This document shows, in pieces, positions 21,144-32,696 of a stretch of 64,000 bases of DNA. Position 1 is the stretch's first letter; the number at the start of each line of letters is the position of its first letter. The stretch is taken from contig CM043949.1 of assembly GCA_014529385.2 (NCBI GenBank), forward strand, positions 150,019,850 to 150,083,849. The letters run 5' to 3'. The stretch is from Adiantum capillus-veneris (Eukaryota; Streptophyta; Polypodiopsida; Polypodiales; Pteridaceae). The position numbers and the translations under genes are program-made. The notes under the pieces were generated by a model, which made no database searches, had not been told where the DNA came from, and saw only the letters and a list, made by a program, of their open reading frames with translations.

Positions 21144-21418
21144 TAAGAAGCACACTTGAAATTAGGGGAAACCAAGGACATAAAGATGTAGCTTATCTTG
21201 AGTAGATGTCCGCACAGCATCCATATGCTAAAAAGAGATAAAATATGAGAGATATATGGCCATCCAAAGTTGGTGGTGTACTCTCATATGCTAAAAAATA
21301 GGCTCTGTGGAATGTTTGCACGTGTTGCAGCTACAAATGTGGTCCTCTTTTTATCTTTTATCCAAGAGGTATTTTCTCTCTCCTCAATCGACAGGGCTCT
21401 CTTTGAAGTCTATGAAGA

Positions 21419-21583
21419 ACAACCGACAAGGATAACACAGACACCATCTTTTGAAGTTCTCGTTGTAAAACAATTATTATTTGATAAATCGGGAATATTG
21501 TAACTCCTATTTTCTTGGTAAACTTTGTAATTAATGATCCGGGGCTACAAGCTTCCAAATTGTATCAGGTAGTCAATTCCTAG
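21419..21583 (+). repeat. 5' LTR of B, first part
   Basis: Aligns with 53212-53377 of the 3' LTR, for example GTAAAACAATTATTATTT followed by GATAAATCG and ATTGTAACTC. The first bases are changed (AC in place of TG). The match stops at 21583, where A begins, and resumes at 35307. Confidence 0.85.
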
Positions 21584-21686
21584 TGATAGCCATTTTACGG
21601 CTCTCCGTAATTGCCATAGTGAGTTACCTCACCCTACCAAAATCACCTAAACACTGTGGCTATTCAAACCTTTTCATTGTACATGG
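21584..21686 (+). repeat. 5' LTR of A, first 103 bp
   Basis: Begins TGATAGCCATTTTACGGCTC and corresponds to the start of the 3' LTR at 32697-32795. It ends in ATGG, which is repeated at 24356-24359 on the other side of S. Confidence 0.85.
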
Positions 21687-21945
21687 TGAAGCGGTCCGGG
21701 GCGGGCAACAAGAAGAGCAACCTCTAGACACCCTTCAAGGCTCCCGTGCTGCTCAATGGGGCTGGGGCACAACACAACACAAACCAAAACAACAAACCCA
21801 CAGCCAAATCCCAACTACACAAGGGGCACCACCTAGTTTAAGAGCGAACTAGGATGCAAAAGAGGAGAATCGTTAGAGCAACCCACAAAGAAGCAAGGAA
21901 TTTACACTAACCCTAACACCAATGGAAGACTCTCACACACTAAAA

Positions 21946-21981
<36 letters not shown>

Positions 21982-24355
21982 TGCTCGGGCTGCTTTGAAG
22001 TGTATCGTTAATGATCAAGCAAACATAAATATATATATGTAAGAAAGAGAGAGAAGGGGGTGCTTGTTGCACTAATGCCTTCTTACAAATCTGTCATGAC
22101 CAATCAAAGTGAGATTAGTATTTGTTCAACATAGCCTGAGTAAATTACACCACAACACATCACAAGAAAAAAGCCACCCCAATCACTGTCTTAAGGCCAG
22201 GGGAGTCCTCTCTACCCTGTCTCCCTCTTACAGCATGTGGGATTTATGGCTAAATTGATAGCAATACCCGGAGACAAGCTATCAAGAACTTAAATAAAAC
22301 ACCAAGACACTTACACATCATTATTGTCCATGACTTCACGTTGGAAGGGAGACAAGGTATCCATGCTTAGTCCAAATTCACCCTCCTTGATTCAGCAAAT
22401 GTTGGGCTTACACTAGTAGGAGAACTGATAGATTTCCTACCCTCAATTTAATGATCACTCTCTCTTACAATGGCATAGAGTTCCCTTGCTAATCACCCCT
22501 AATACAACACATACATATGCCTAATGCCAATGAAATTCCACTCAAGAGCTCCTTCTCAAGAGGTTGAGCTTGGCTTCTCAAGCTATAGCATAGTGCTCTT
22601 TCTTCTTCCCCTTTTTGTGCTAGCTACACCCTCCTTTTATAGCAATTTTGAAGGCTAGGGTTACTCCTCTAACCATGGTTGGGTTAGATTTTCAGCAATT
22701 TATCTAATTTCTTTTGCTTGGAATTATCAAGAAGTTGGTGGGGAAAGAGAGAGGAGAGAAATGGAGGTGATAAGACTTTTCATAGTGGGTTAGTGTTAGT
22801 AGAGTTAGTATTAATTTACAAATGGAATCTGATATTTACAATGGGAGTATCCATGTAGGATACAAATAAGGAAGAAAAACTCTTAAGAGGTAAGAAAAGG
22901 TGGATTTCTTACAAGGTTGATGCTCCAAGTGTCTTGAGTAGGGCCAATTTTGACGCTTGTTGACGGTCCACTAGCTTTGACGATACTTTTTTTCTCCACT
23001 CTTGACCTTCCTTGAGAGACAAGGTAATTGAAGCTGAGTAATCAACCACCATGATGCTGTCTTTTAAGAGAAGAGGCTGAATTTTGTTGTTTTTTTGATA
23101 GATATGGGTAATTTGGAGGAGGAAAAATGAGACTAGGTGGTCAATTTTGGAATGGAATTGTGTGTGGGAGGTATGAGTTCACCATGGTTTCTCTTATTCT
23201 TCAAGGTTGAGGAGAAGGTGAGTAGGGTGCAGAGAGGAGTGGTGAGAGAGGTGGGGATGATGAGTGGAGAAGTGTGTGTGAAAGAGGAAAATGATAAAGT
23301 GGAAGAGAGAGTGTGGCTGCATAGCATGGGAAACCTGGGGTCCACTAATAAAATCATAGCTCATAGCTCGTAACTCAAAAATATATGAAAAAATTTGAGG
23401 CAAAAGTTCAGCCCACGAGCTACAACTTTTGTTTGTGTCACGTTTTCAAATTCGGAGAGCAAGTGAACTTTAAAAATTCAGCAAAACCGACTGTTTTTTT
23501 CCACTGCACAAGGTCCTTGTGGGGTCCTTCTTTGGATGATTCTTTTGAATACCTCCAAGAGTGAGCCCTCCATAGTGCATGTATGCATGCCACCTACCCT
23601 TGACCTTATTTGGTAGGTCTATAATTGAAGATATTGTTGAGATCATGATATAAGTGAATAGTACAACTAAGAAAATCAAATATTGAGGGGTCTAAAAAAT
23701 ATGTACATGTCAAATATAAATAATATAAGTGGAAAAAATATAAAGGGGTCAAAAGAAATCTCTCTCATTATGAAGCTACCATAAAAAGATAAATATTTTT
23801 GGTGTTCTAATTTTTTAGAAAAAAAACAAAATAGATGTAGGAAGGGAAAAATCACAATAGTGAAAAATATACACATAAATAAAACTAGTTTTTTTGGATT
23901 TTTGTTGGGGTGGAGTTACACCAAATATAAGAGAAGCTTACATGAAAATATTTCTATATGGAATAAAGAGTATGAAAAATGGTAAAAGAAAATGTGGTAA
24001 TGGTGAGGCAATGAACAAAGCATAAATAACACACACCTAGGTAGAAATATTTTAATAAATACCAAAATAATTATGAAAAAATATTTTATTTGGGTCCTAT
24101 ATACAACGAAATATTTACATATGCATGGGCCATAATATACTTATATTTTTTATATTTTATATTTTTTTGGCTCAACTAGCCCAATGACTAGCTAATTGAG
24201 GGTTTTTTATTTCAGTAAGGAGATATGGGAAAAGTCCCCTAACTCACACGCACCTATATACAGTGAAAGGGTGAGGGTAACAATAGTGTTTGAGTGATTT
24301 GATAGGGTGAGATAACTCACTATGGCAATTACAGAGAGCCGAAAAACGGCTATCA
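21687..24355 (-). mobile_element. S: solo LTR nested in the A 5' LTR
   Basis: A complete LTR on the - strand, from TGATAGCC (ending at 24355) to a CTTCA end at 21687, flanked by ATGG on both sides and with no internal region. It belongs to the same broad family as the A and C LTRs but is a divergent subfamily: its U5 (GCGGTCCGGGGCGGGCAACA) and U3 are alignable, while the middle differs. Its TATA box is probably TATAAAAG at 22633-22642 (-). A (GA)n run lies at 21950-21979. Confidence 0.85.
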
Positions 24356-26879
24356 ATGGGCGTGTGTGAGTTAGGGGGCTTTTCCCATATCTTCTTAAAC
24401 CCTCATCTAGCTAGTCATTGGGCTAGTTGAGTCAAACAAATAAAATATATTATGGCCCATTTGTGTGTATATATTTCATTGTACATAGGGCCTAAATATA
24501 GGGAATTTTCATAATTATTTTTGTATTTATTTAAACATTTCTACCTAAGTGTGCGTTATTTTTCTATATATGCTATGTACATTTACTCACCATTACCATA
24601 ATATTTTTACCTATGTATTCTATAAAAAATCATTTCATGCAAGCTTCTCTTATTTTTGGTGTAAATACACTCCAAGGAAAAACCTCAAAAATACCTTTCA
24701 CCATTAGTCATTGCCTTTCACTAAATTCCTATTTCCTAGAGGTATTTTTTCTCATCTTTTGTAAATAAATATACTTCAATAAAAACAAATGAGGGTCCCC
24801 TCATTTGATTTCTTATATTTTCATATATCGCTTTTTTACATATTATATTTATATATAGCTGACACTATTGTAGATTCTATAAATTGTTTATATATACTAC
24901 CTTGTTTTTTCCCATCATATCCATGTATTATACTTGTGCATAATCCACAACCATGCACATTTTCAAACCCCTAAGAATCAATTAGGTCATGCTCTAATGC
25001 AAAGAAGGGCTCACCTTTGGAGACATATGAAAATTCAACAAAAGGGGGGCCACTGAAGATTTTTTTGTGAAGAAAAACATGTATTTTGGTGGGATTTTTT
25101 ATATCCATCTCCACTCCGAATTTGAAGCGGTGGTCAAAAGAGAAAATGTGGATCAAGATCTAAATAATCCCCTCAAACATTTTGGTGATTTTTGGAGCAA
25201 CCACCGATGAGCTAGGATTTTTTTGAGTAGACCCCAGTCTGCCCACTTTTCTCAAAAGTAGCCCATAGTCTTCTCTCACCTCTTTCCACACTTCTACACA
25301 TACACACACTTATTCCTCTAAATCCCTCACTCAAACCTGCACCTTTCATGGTTTCTCTCCCCTTCTTCACCATTAACCTCCCCTCTTACTTACATAGCTC
25401 TCATATGAGCTCTCCATGTACATACACCATCTCTTTGCCTCTCTCTATTACTTTCAAAGTACAATTGCATCTTACCCCTTCTCTATATACATAAATTTCA
25501 GTATGTAAACCATGCTTATCATCCGCAGATTAAGATACCTCATCAACCGAAGTACCATTTTCATCGCGATAATCAAACTTGGTGGCAGTGGTGTAAAGAA
25601 CAGACGACAAAGAAGAAGATCGATAGTCATTTTGAGAACCTACACAAGTAAGTCATAAACTTCTTCAAGCTTCACCATCACAAGAATTTCCTCACTTTAT
25701 TCAACCATACACCCCATTCTACCCATGTAAATATATCATTAACTTTCTAGTGATTACTAACACTAACCACTAACATACTAACACAAAATAGACATTGACC
25801 TAATCATAAAAGACATCTCACCTCAAGACATGTGCATAGTAACTCTCTCTCTCTCTCCCCTTCCTTAAAACTCTACTTTCACCTTAGCTACCATCAATAA
25901 TGCTCTCTTTTGAGCCCACATCCATGACTCAAGTAAACAAAGAAGGCGCACAATGTTTTGATATTAAAAAAAAATCATAATCTTGATTTGTTAGCTTGTA
26001 AATTAGGATTTCCAATAATCTTAATGAGGGGTGTCCAATCTATAAATAGGCCCCTCTCCTTCTTGTAAAACAACCTCCAATATCTCACATAGCACCCCAA
26101 CACTCTATGCGTGAGGAGAGACTTAGGCGTAGCAACCACTTTGTGAGCTTCACTTTTTGTGTAAGAGAGGCTTTCAATCTACACATTGCATGAGAGAGCG
26201 TGAGTTCAAAAAAACTCAAAATCACTATTGTATATGCTCCTTCATCATCAATAAATTGAGGTTTGGTGCATCAAAGGCGTGATTCGGCCTTAAAATCTTC
26301 GTCCTTCGGTTTGCGCAATATGGTTTGGTGATTCAAGGTGACTGTGTATTTTGAGTTTCTATGGGTTGATCTTGATTTTAGAAAGTGGTTTAGTGTGTTT
26401 TCATTGCCAATTTTGTGTCCATTGTAAGAGGGTATTGTGGTGAGAGGTCTCCCACACCCTAAGACAGTGTCTGTGTTTTGGCAATGTTTAGCAATCACTA
26501 AGCATTGAGTGAGTTTTGTACAAACTCTACGATAGCATCATAACGAACCATCTCCATTTGAAAGTCACAAATAAGGTATTACGCAAAATCCATACCTCTC
26601 TCTCTTCCTTTTGCTCTAGCTTTCTCTAGTCCATTTTGTGTGTGTCTTGGTGTGAGGTTGCTTGTGTGTGTTTTGTGGCACCTCTTCGTGGTCGTGACAA
26701 AATCTCTCCTGCGTCCTAGTTCGCTTACCAAAAGTAGGTGGTTCCCCTTCACTTGCTTGGCTGTGGGTTTGTTGTTGTTGTTTCGTGCTTGTGGTTGCCC
26801 TATCCCAAATTGAGTAGCAGGGGAGCGTTGAGGGGTGTTTAGCGGTTGCCTCTCTTGTTGCCCGCCCCGAACCGCCTCA
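24356..26879 (+). repeat. 5' LTR of A, remainder
   Basis: Continues the LTR started at 21584 from ATGGGCGTGTGTGAGTTAGG to the CCGCCTCA end at 26879, and aligns with 32796-35306. It stands head to head with S, so the two form inverted arms of about 2.5 kb. Confidence 0.85.
26041..26048 (+). promoter_or_regulatory. TATA box of the A 5' LTR
   Basis: TATAAATA followed by GGCCCCTCTCC. It would start the genomic transcript of A. Confidence 0.65.
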
Positions 26880-26883
26880 ATTT

Positions 26884-26903
26884 TGATGCCCCCACAGAGG
26901 ACG
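26884..26903 (+). promoter_or_regulatory. Primer binding site of A
   Basis: TGATGCCCCCACAGAGGACG, four bases after the LTR end. It is nearly the same as the C site (TGGTGCCCCCACTGAGGA), with the canonical TGG mutated to TGA. Confidence 0.6.
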
Positions 26904-27465
26904 GCTTGTGTATTTTTGTGTAGGATTAACCTTTAGCATAGTCAAGTAGTCATGAATTACAAGAATTTGTATGATCGTCTCATTGCCATTTGAAGGCAAA
27001 AGGTACACATAATTGTTAGTACTAAGTTGTAATTTTAACATGTAATTCAAATAATTTTAGGTCCTCTTAGGTTGGCCAAGATAAACGCTTCAGTAAATCC
27101 TTTTATTTTGCCTCTCCTTAGGTATGACCTTAGTTTGGATGTCTATATTTTTGTTTTATTTTAAGCATTAGGTCATGCATAGACAATTGATAATGGCCTA
27201 GGAATAGAGGTTTTCCCCTTTCATTTCACTCCACACATTAGAATAAACATTGCTATTAGTAGAAAAATCTATTTTCAACAACGTATGGTGTTCATATTTG
27301 ATGCCCAAAGAGTAGGAGAAATTCTCGCGTCACCAAACCCTGTCATCCTACCTCTTATTGATTATCATATGTCATTTGTTGTGAATATTTTTATTTTGTT
27401 GTAGAATAGATTGCAATTTAGAAAATATTGTTGTGTAAATATTTTTTAAGAAAGAAAAAGTAAAA
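26904..27465 (+). other. Untranslated leader of A
   Basis: About 560 bp between primer site and gag. Nothing recognisable, AT-rich. Confidence 0.5.
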
Positions 27466-28491
27466 ATGTGTTGTCACTTTGAAACTGATTCAATGGAGGC
27501 CCAACACCAAATGTCCAGAGATCCTCTTTTCTTTGGAGAGCCTAGAGAGGATGCAGAATTATTTTTAGTAAATTTCAAAATGTCTTGCCATATCAAGAGG
27601 ATAGTAACTGATCAAGAACGTGTACAAATGTTTGAGGTGGTCCTTAGGAAAGATTCTAGCACTTGGTTTGACTCTTTGCCTGAGGAAGTTAAAGGGAATT
27701 ACATGGAAGTTGTTAATCATTTCAATAGGTACTTCTTTGACCCCCAAAACACTCAAAAGCTATGGCAAGACATTGTTTCTCACAAACAAATGGACTTAGA
27801 TGACTACTACATGTATTAACAAGAGTTTCTACATCTTTGGGTTGTATGGTTGAGAAATGTTGTTAACCCTGGTGATGGTGCAGAGTTCCTAAAGAAGGAG
27901 AGGTTCATAGCCGGTCTCTTTCCCACACTCAAGATAAAAGTTGAGGCAGGTACACCTGCTACCTTTGACGTAGCTGAAACTAGGGCTATTGAGAAGTATA
28001 GGAAACTCAAGTGTCTAAGAGGGGAGGTTCCAATAGAGGGTGCTAGTCCTAAGGGAAAATTGCAAACATCAACATCTAGAGAGATTCCGGAGGTAACAAC
28101 AGAGGTAATTGAAAAGTTAAATGAATCCTTAAGTAACTTGTCAATTCACCTTGCACAAGCTGTAGGTCCCAAGGGACAAGCAAAGAAGTTAGAAGAGCGA
28201 GAGCCACCACGACCTAGGAGATTCTTGCAATGTTGGAATTGCGGAGAGTCTGGACATGGGATGTATAATTTTCCTTGGCCCCGTAGGGATCCAGGGAGAC
28301 CTAACTTGAATTACCTAGTGATGCATCCAGGTGAAGGAACTAATCAACAACCATGGCTTCTACAAAGGCCAAATCGAGCAAGAACACCTCCACAAGGAGT
28401 GGAAGGAGTTCCACCTTTGCCAAATCCAAATGTGCATGTGGTAGAGGTGAAAAATTCCAATGAGGTGGACATGAAAGCAAAATGGAATTAA
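27466..28491 (+). pseudogene. gag of A, one premature stop
   Basis: A single reading frame of 342 codons interrupted only by a TAA at 27817-27819. The capsid core runs from SRDPLFFGEPREDAELFLVN through STWFDSLPEE, NRYFFDPQN and LKKERFIAGLFPTLK to GTPATFD. A zinc knuckle lies near 28231 (CWNCGESGHGMYNF), with the last Cys replaced by Phe. It precedes the protease as in active elements. The lost Cys and the stop both argue that it is dead. It is homologous to the C Gag, but that one lacks the knuckle. Confidence 0.85.
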
Positions 28492-28612
28492 GCATGGCCG
28501 TGGAAAAGGTAAGGAGAAAGAAGAAGTCACATCACAAAGTGACCATAGACGAGAAAAGAAGGCAAAGGAGACCAAGGAAACCAAGAGGACTCGACGTCGT
28601 ATCAACCCTTAA

Positions 28613-29160
28613 GACTTCCCTCTTGGACATGGTATGGCTCCGTACAAATTATTGGAAGACATGAGAGGTAAGGGTTCTGATATCTCATGGCCTCAATTTC
28701 TTGAATTATGTCCACAAGTTAGGAGGGATTTAACAAGGGAAGTTAGCACTATGAGATAGGTAAAAGAGAGTGTGCATGTTGTAAAAATTGCACAAGCTAA
28801 CATGAATGAGGACATTACACCGGTGCTAGACTGTTACATCAAAGGAAGATTGGTTAGGAAAGGTCTAGTGGATGGGGGTGCACAAACTTGCATCATAATA
28901 GAGGGACTCATGCAAAGACTAGGCATACATCCATGAGACACCTGAAATCAATGTCAAAATGGAAAACAATAGCAAAGCTAGGTGTGTAGGCATTTGTAAA
29001 AATGTTTTTGTGGAGGCCTTTGGCATTAAGAAGGCGGTGGATTTTTATGTTATGTCAACCAAGGGAAGTGGCTATCCATTTATCCTTGGAAGACCATGGC
29101 TAATGAAAATGCGAGCTTTGCAGGATTGGGAGAGTGGGAAGTTAATTTGTAGGAATGAAA
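28613..29160 (+). pseudogene. Aspartic protease of A, DGGA active site
   Basis: Retropepsin that would cut the polyprotein. Around 28864 the frame reads GLVDGGAQTC, so the usual D-S/T-G-A is D-G-G-A, and the C-terminal part near 29070 reads YPFILGRPWLMKMRALQDW. A frameshift falls between the two halves at about 28930, and stops lie at about 28612, 28757 and elsewhere. The element at 58848 (-) has the same DGGA variant (YIDGGAQVC), which suggests a feature of this lineage and not a random mutation. Confidence 0.75.
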
Positions 29161-29429
29161 ATCATAAGAAGGTTGTCTTTTATATGAAGGAGCAATGCCA
29201 AGAGGATATCCATGAAGAATCATTTCAAAGTGAGACGAAAGAAGATTGGACCGATAACACTTCAGAAGAAGAAAGTAGCGGTATCATTAATGAAGAGGAG
29301 TCTTCCATCAAAGTCATGGGGGTAAGGTTTAAGCCAACCAACCAAGAGACCTCTTGTCAAGGTTTGGAGGAGGTAGGTTCCCAAGAGAACCAAAATGTGG
29401 AAGATGAAGGAATGTTAGAAGGTATGTTG

Positions 29430-30310
29430 TTTACAAAACTTACAAAGGATGAAAGAGAGGAGTTCAAAGGTGTGTTAGGGAAATTTCCTAAGATTTTTGC
29501 TAAAGACAACACCGACGTGTGTGGAGTAGATGATGTTCAACACAAGATCGAGCTAAAGCCAGAGGCCAAACCTAAAGCTCAAAAGCTACGAAGGCTAGGA
29601 GTCATCAAGGAGTAGGCTTTACTTAAGGAGGTAGGAAAGCTTCTAGCAGCAGGTTTTATTTATCTAGTGGAGAATTCGGAGTGGGTCTCTCCCATTGTTG
29701 TCACTCCCAAGAAGAACGGCAAGTGGAGGGTATGTGTGGATTATCGTCCACTAAATGAGGCAACAAAAGGAGATCACTTTCCCCTCCCATTTCAGGATGA
29801 GATACTAAATGAGGTAGCTGGTCATGAGAAGTACACTCTGTGTGATGGCTACTCAGCTTAATTTCAAATAGGGATTGCATTGGAGGACCAATTGAAAACA
29901 ACCTTCATCACTCCTTGGGTTTGTTATGCTTTTAGAGTCATGACATTTGGCCTGACAAATGCTCCTGTAACTTTCCAACATTTCATGAACATGGTGTTTC
30001 AAGCATTATTTGGAAAGTCAATTAGGGTGTTCATTGATAATTTCTTCATTTAAAGCACAAAATTATTGCATCTACAAAAGGTAGAAGAAGGTTTAAAAAA
30101 ACTTTATGACATGGGAGGTCAACTCAACCCCGACAAGTGTCACATAGGTGAGAATGAAGTGATCTTTCTTGGTCACAAGGTTTCCTATAAAGGTATTGAG
30201 GTGGATCCTTCAAAGGCAAAGGCTCTTATTGAGCTACCGTCATCGAAGAGTCTTAAAGAGTTCATCTCATTCATTCAAAAGGTGAAGTATATGTCACACT
30301 TCATATACTT
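29430..30310 (+). pseudogene. Reverse transcriptase of A
   Basis: From the linker (FPKIFAKDN) through WVSPIVVTPKKNGKWRVCVD, NEVAGHEKYTLCDGYSA, YAFRVMTFGLTNAPVTF, the catalytic box and the thumb (GHKVSYKGIEVDPSKAKAL, then EFISFIQKVKYMSHFI). The box reads VFIDNFFI where active enzymes have xDD, so the second catalytic Asp is Asn. In-frame stops lie at about 29613, 29859 and 30052. Almost all of pol stays in one frame, so decay is mainly by point mutation. Confidence 0.9.
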
Positions 30311-30800
30311 AGCCTCGGAGTTACTTCACCCTTTGCAAAAGTTGACACAACAAGTTGAGTTAGTTTGGTCTGATGAGCTTGAAGAATATTTTTGTAACAT
30401 CAAAGTCATTCTGTTACAGTACACATTCTTTTTTACCTCTAGTGTTGGGAAAGAAACAATTGGTGCTCTTTTGCTACAATAAGATCCCCACAATACCAGG
30501 ATGCGACCCATCTACTTTGCTAGTAGGGTCATGAATGCTCTGGAGAGAGGCTACACGGAGGTAGAACTCATGATGCTTTCTCTCATGTTTTTGGTGAGAA
30601 AGTTTAGATCTTACTTGCTACCAAAACCTTTTGTAATTCTCACTGCAGAATTTTTTTTCCCTTGGGTGTCATCTCAAATGAATCTTAGTACTAGGATCTC
30701 TAAGTGGATTATGGAGTTGCAAGAGTTCCAATACTCTTTCAAGGTAGAAGATAGTGTGCGTGCACAATTGGCAGGGATTCTCACTTATAAAGTACATGAG
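30311..30800 (+). pseudogene. First (gypsy-type) RNase H of A
   Basis: Follows RT directly. Recognisable pieces are KETIGALLLQ, RPIYFASRVMNALERGYTEV, RKFRSYLLPKPFVILT and ISKWIMELQEFQYSF. Catalytic residues are partly lost and a TAA at about 30480 interrupts it. In the Tat lineage this ancestral domain is degenerate because a second RNase H follows, and the same is seen here. Confidence 0.75.
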
Positions 30801-30849
30801 AAGGAGATTAAGGTGCCTCAAGTAAAAACCCTACCATTGCCACCACCTA

Positions 30850-31265
30850 AAAGTATTCCTAATGCTTTTACCTTGTTCTTTGATGGAGCTTTTTGACGAG
30901 TCACATGAAAAGCAGGGGGAGGGCTAGTGTTGTTCAACCCAAGTGGAGAGGTGGTCATGAAAGAGAAGGTCAATCTACCTGGTTCAACTAGCAACAATGA
31001 ATCAGAATATGACACACTAATTCATGGTTTGAAGATGTGTATTAGTCTAGGTATACAAGGTCTTATGGTCAAGGGGGATGCACTTCTCATTGTGAAGAAA
31101 ATGTTAGGCATTTGGGTATGCAAGAATGAAAGCCTCAAGTCAAAAGTTCATGCCATTCGTAGGTTGTTTAATCAGTTTGCGGAAGTGCAACTATATCATA
31201 TTCCTAGGAAACAAAATGAAGATGCCGATTTACTTGCACAACAAGCAGTTACATGTGTTCAGAAA
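30850..31265 (+). pseudogene. Second, archaeal-type RNase H of A
   Basis: The frame reads FTLFFDGA, then GGGLVLFNPSGEVVMKEKVN, NNESEYDTLIHGLKMC, GLMVKGDALLIVKKMLG and LYHIPRKQNEDADLLAQQA. This is the RVT_3/archaeal-like RNase H fold with its D-E-D-D residues (FDG, NNESEY, KGD, NEDAD) still visible, and it is the diagnostic acquisition of Tat-lineage plant elements. One TGA interrupts it at about 30894, just after the first Asp. It lies between the first RNase H and integrase. Confidence 0.85.
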
Positions 31266-31403
31266 GAAGTGCAAGTCATCATGGTGGCAACATTTGTCAA
31301 GCAACCGAGATACCAGGGGTTGGAGTCATTGGCTCCCATTATTGGCTACATTTTGGAGGGCAAGTTTCGAGAAGACTTTACTAAAGCTTAGAAGTGGAGA
31401 CTC

Positions 31404-32683
31404 ATGAAGAAAGCAAGTTTCTATCTCTTCCTAGAAGGTTCCCTCTATCAAACAGGGAAGGATCAATTGTGCAAAAGAGTACCAACTATCAAGGAAATTC
31501 CAACCATTCTAAAAGGTTTTCATGAAGAGGCATGTGGAGGTCATTTTGCCCAGGAATTAACCGTGAAGAATATTTTTCTTGCAGGATATGTTTGGCCAAG
31601 CTTGCATGTGGATGTCCAACATTGGTGTAAAAGCTATCACAATTGTCAAATAAATGGAAATAGAAGGTTGGTGCATGGCCCGAGGCAAATAGTTCTTGCA
31701 AATGGACCCTTTGAAAAATGGGGCATTGATGCTATGAGTCCTCTGCCTAGAACAAAGAATGGTAAACTCTACATTCTAGTGGCTATGGACTACATGACTA
31801 GGTGGATAGAGGCTCAAAGTGTGGCAAGGGTAAATGGGAAAACGGTGAGCAGGTTTGTCTACAATAATATTTGTTGTAGATTTGGCACACCTTTGGAGAT
31901 TGTTTCTGATAATGGTCCAGGATTCACGAAGGGTTTACTCACAGAAGTCTATGAAGAGCTTCATATTCTACATCGTCATAGCACACCCTACAGTCAAATG
32001 GTTTGGTGGAGAAGGCTAATGGTGTCATTAGAGGCATCATTGGAAGATGGTGCAAAACAAGACAAAGTTGTGGGATGAATTCTTGAATGGTGCTTTGTGG
32101 GCGTATCGAACCACGTATAGGGAAGCCACGGAGTTCACACCATTTCACTTGGTCTATGGTCAAGAGGCTTTGCACCCTATTGAGCTCAACATTCCAACAA
32201 TGCGGCTTCATGGCAAAGGTGCACAAGATGATCAAGAGGTATGGATGGATCGACTTCTTACATTAGTGGATCTTGAGTGGAAAAGAGAAGCATCTTACGA
32301 GTGCTACAAGAGGAAATCTACACAAGTGAAAGAAAAGCTCGACGGTTTGATGCCAAGTTTAAAACTAGATGGTCAGGGCCATACATAGTCAAGAAGGCTT
32401 TCAATTCAGCTTCCTATCAGCTTATGGACTTGAATGGTAAAGAGCACTCCAGGAAGGTAAACAGGTATCGCTTGAAGCCCTATCTGAATCGCCTTCTACC
32501 AAAGGATCTACAGAAGGACTGTCCAAAAGCACCTATCTCATGTAAGTTTTGTTGCATGAAGCATGAGTGTGACAAGAAGCCACACAATGAAAATCCTGTC
32601 AAGGGACCAGATATCATAGAGGACTCAAAAGCACTCATTTTCAAAAGATGCTCTATGATGGTACATGAATATACCATCATCCT
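31404..32683 (+). pseudogene. Integrase of A
   Basis: H2C2 zinc module (HEEACGGHFAQELTVK, then SYHNCQ, where the first of the two Cys is Tyr), core with D (KWGIDAMSP), D (IVSDNGPGF) and the Glu region, then WAYRTTYREATEFTPFHLVYG and the C-terminal SH3-like segment (FKTRWSGPYIVKKAFNSASY through VNRYRLKPYLNR). A frameshift near 31995 and another near 32290 break it. It ends just upstream of the polypurine tract with an extra tail of about 70 residues rich in Cys and Lys. Confidence 0.85.
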
Positions 32684-32696
32684 GGAGGAGGGATAA
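32684..32696 (+). promoter_or_regulatory. Polypurine tract of A
   Basis: GGAGGAGGGATAA directly before the 3' LTR start TGATAGCC. Confidence 0.8.

Larger units (their letters stand above)
20756..21418. other. Unassigned island between C and B
   Basis: No gene recognised. It holds two local tandem duplications (listed separately). It might be the pre-insertion sequence that B entered, possibly the rest of the E LTR, but I could not match it to either. Confidence 0.4.

Noticed and set aside
21270-21503. 77-codon frame as a possible small gene
   Set aside because: It crosses the junction into the B LTR, so it is not a single ancestral unit.
26884-26903. Assigning the A/C primer site to a particular tRNA
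   Set aside because: TGGTGCCCCCACTGAGG did not match a tRNA 3' end I can name with confidence; a search against the plant tRNA set would decide it.
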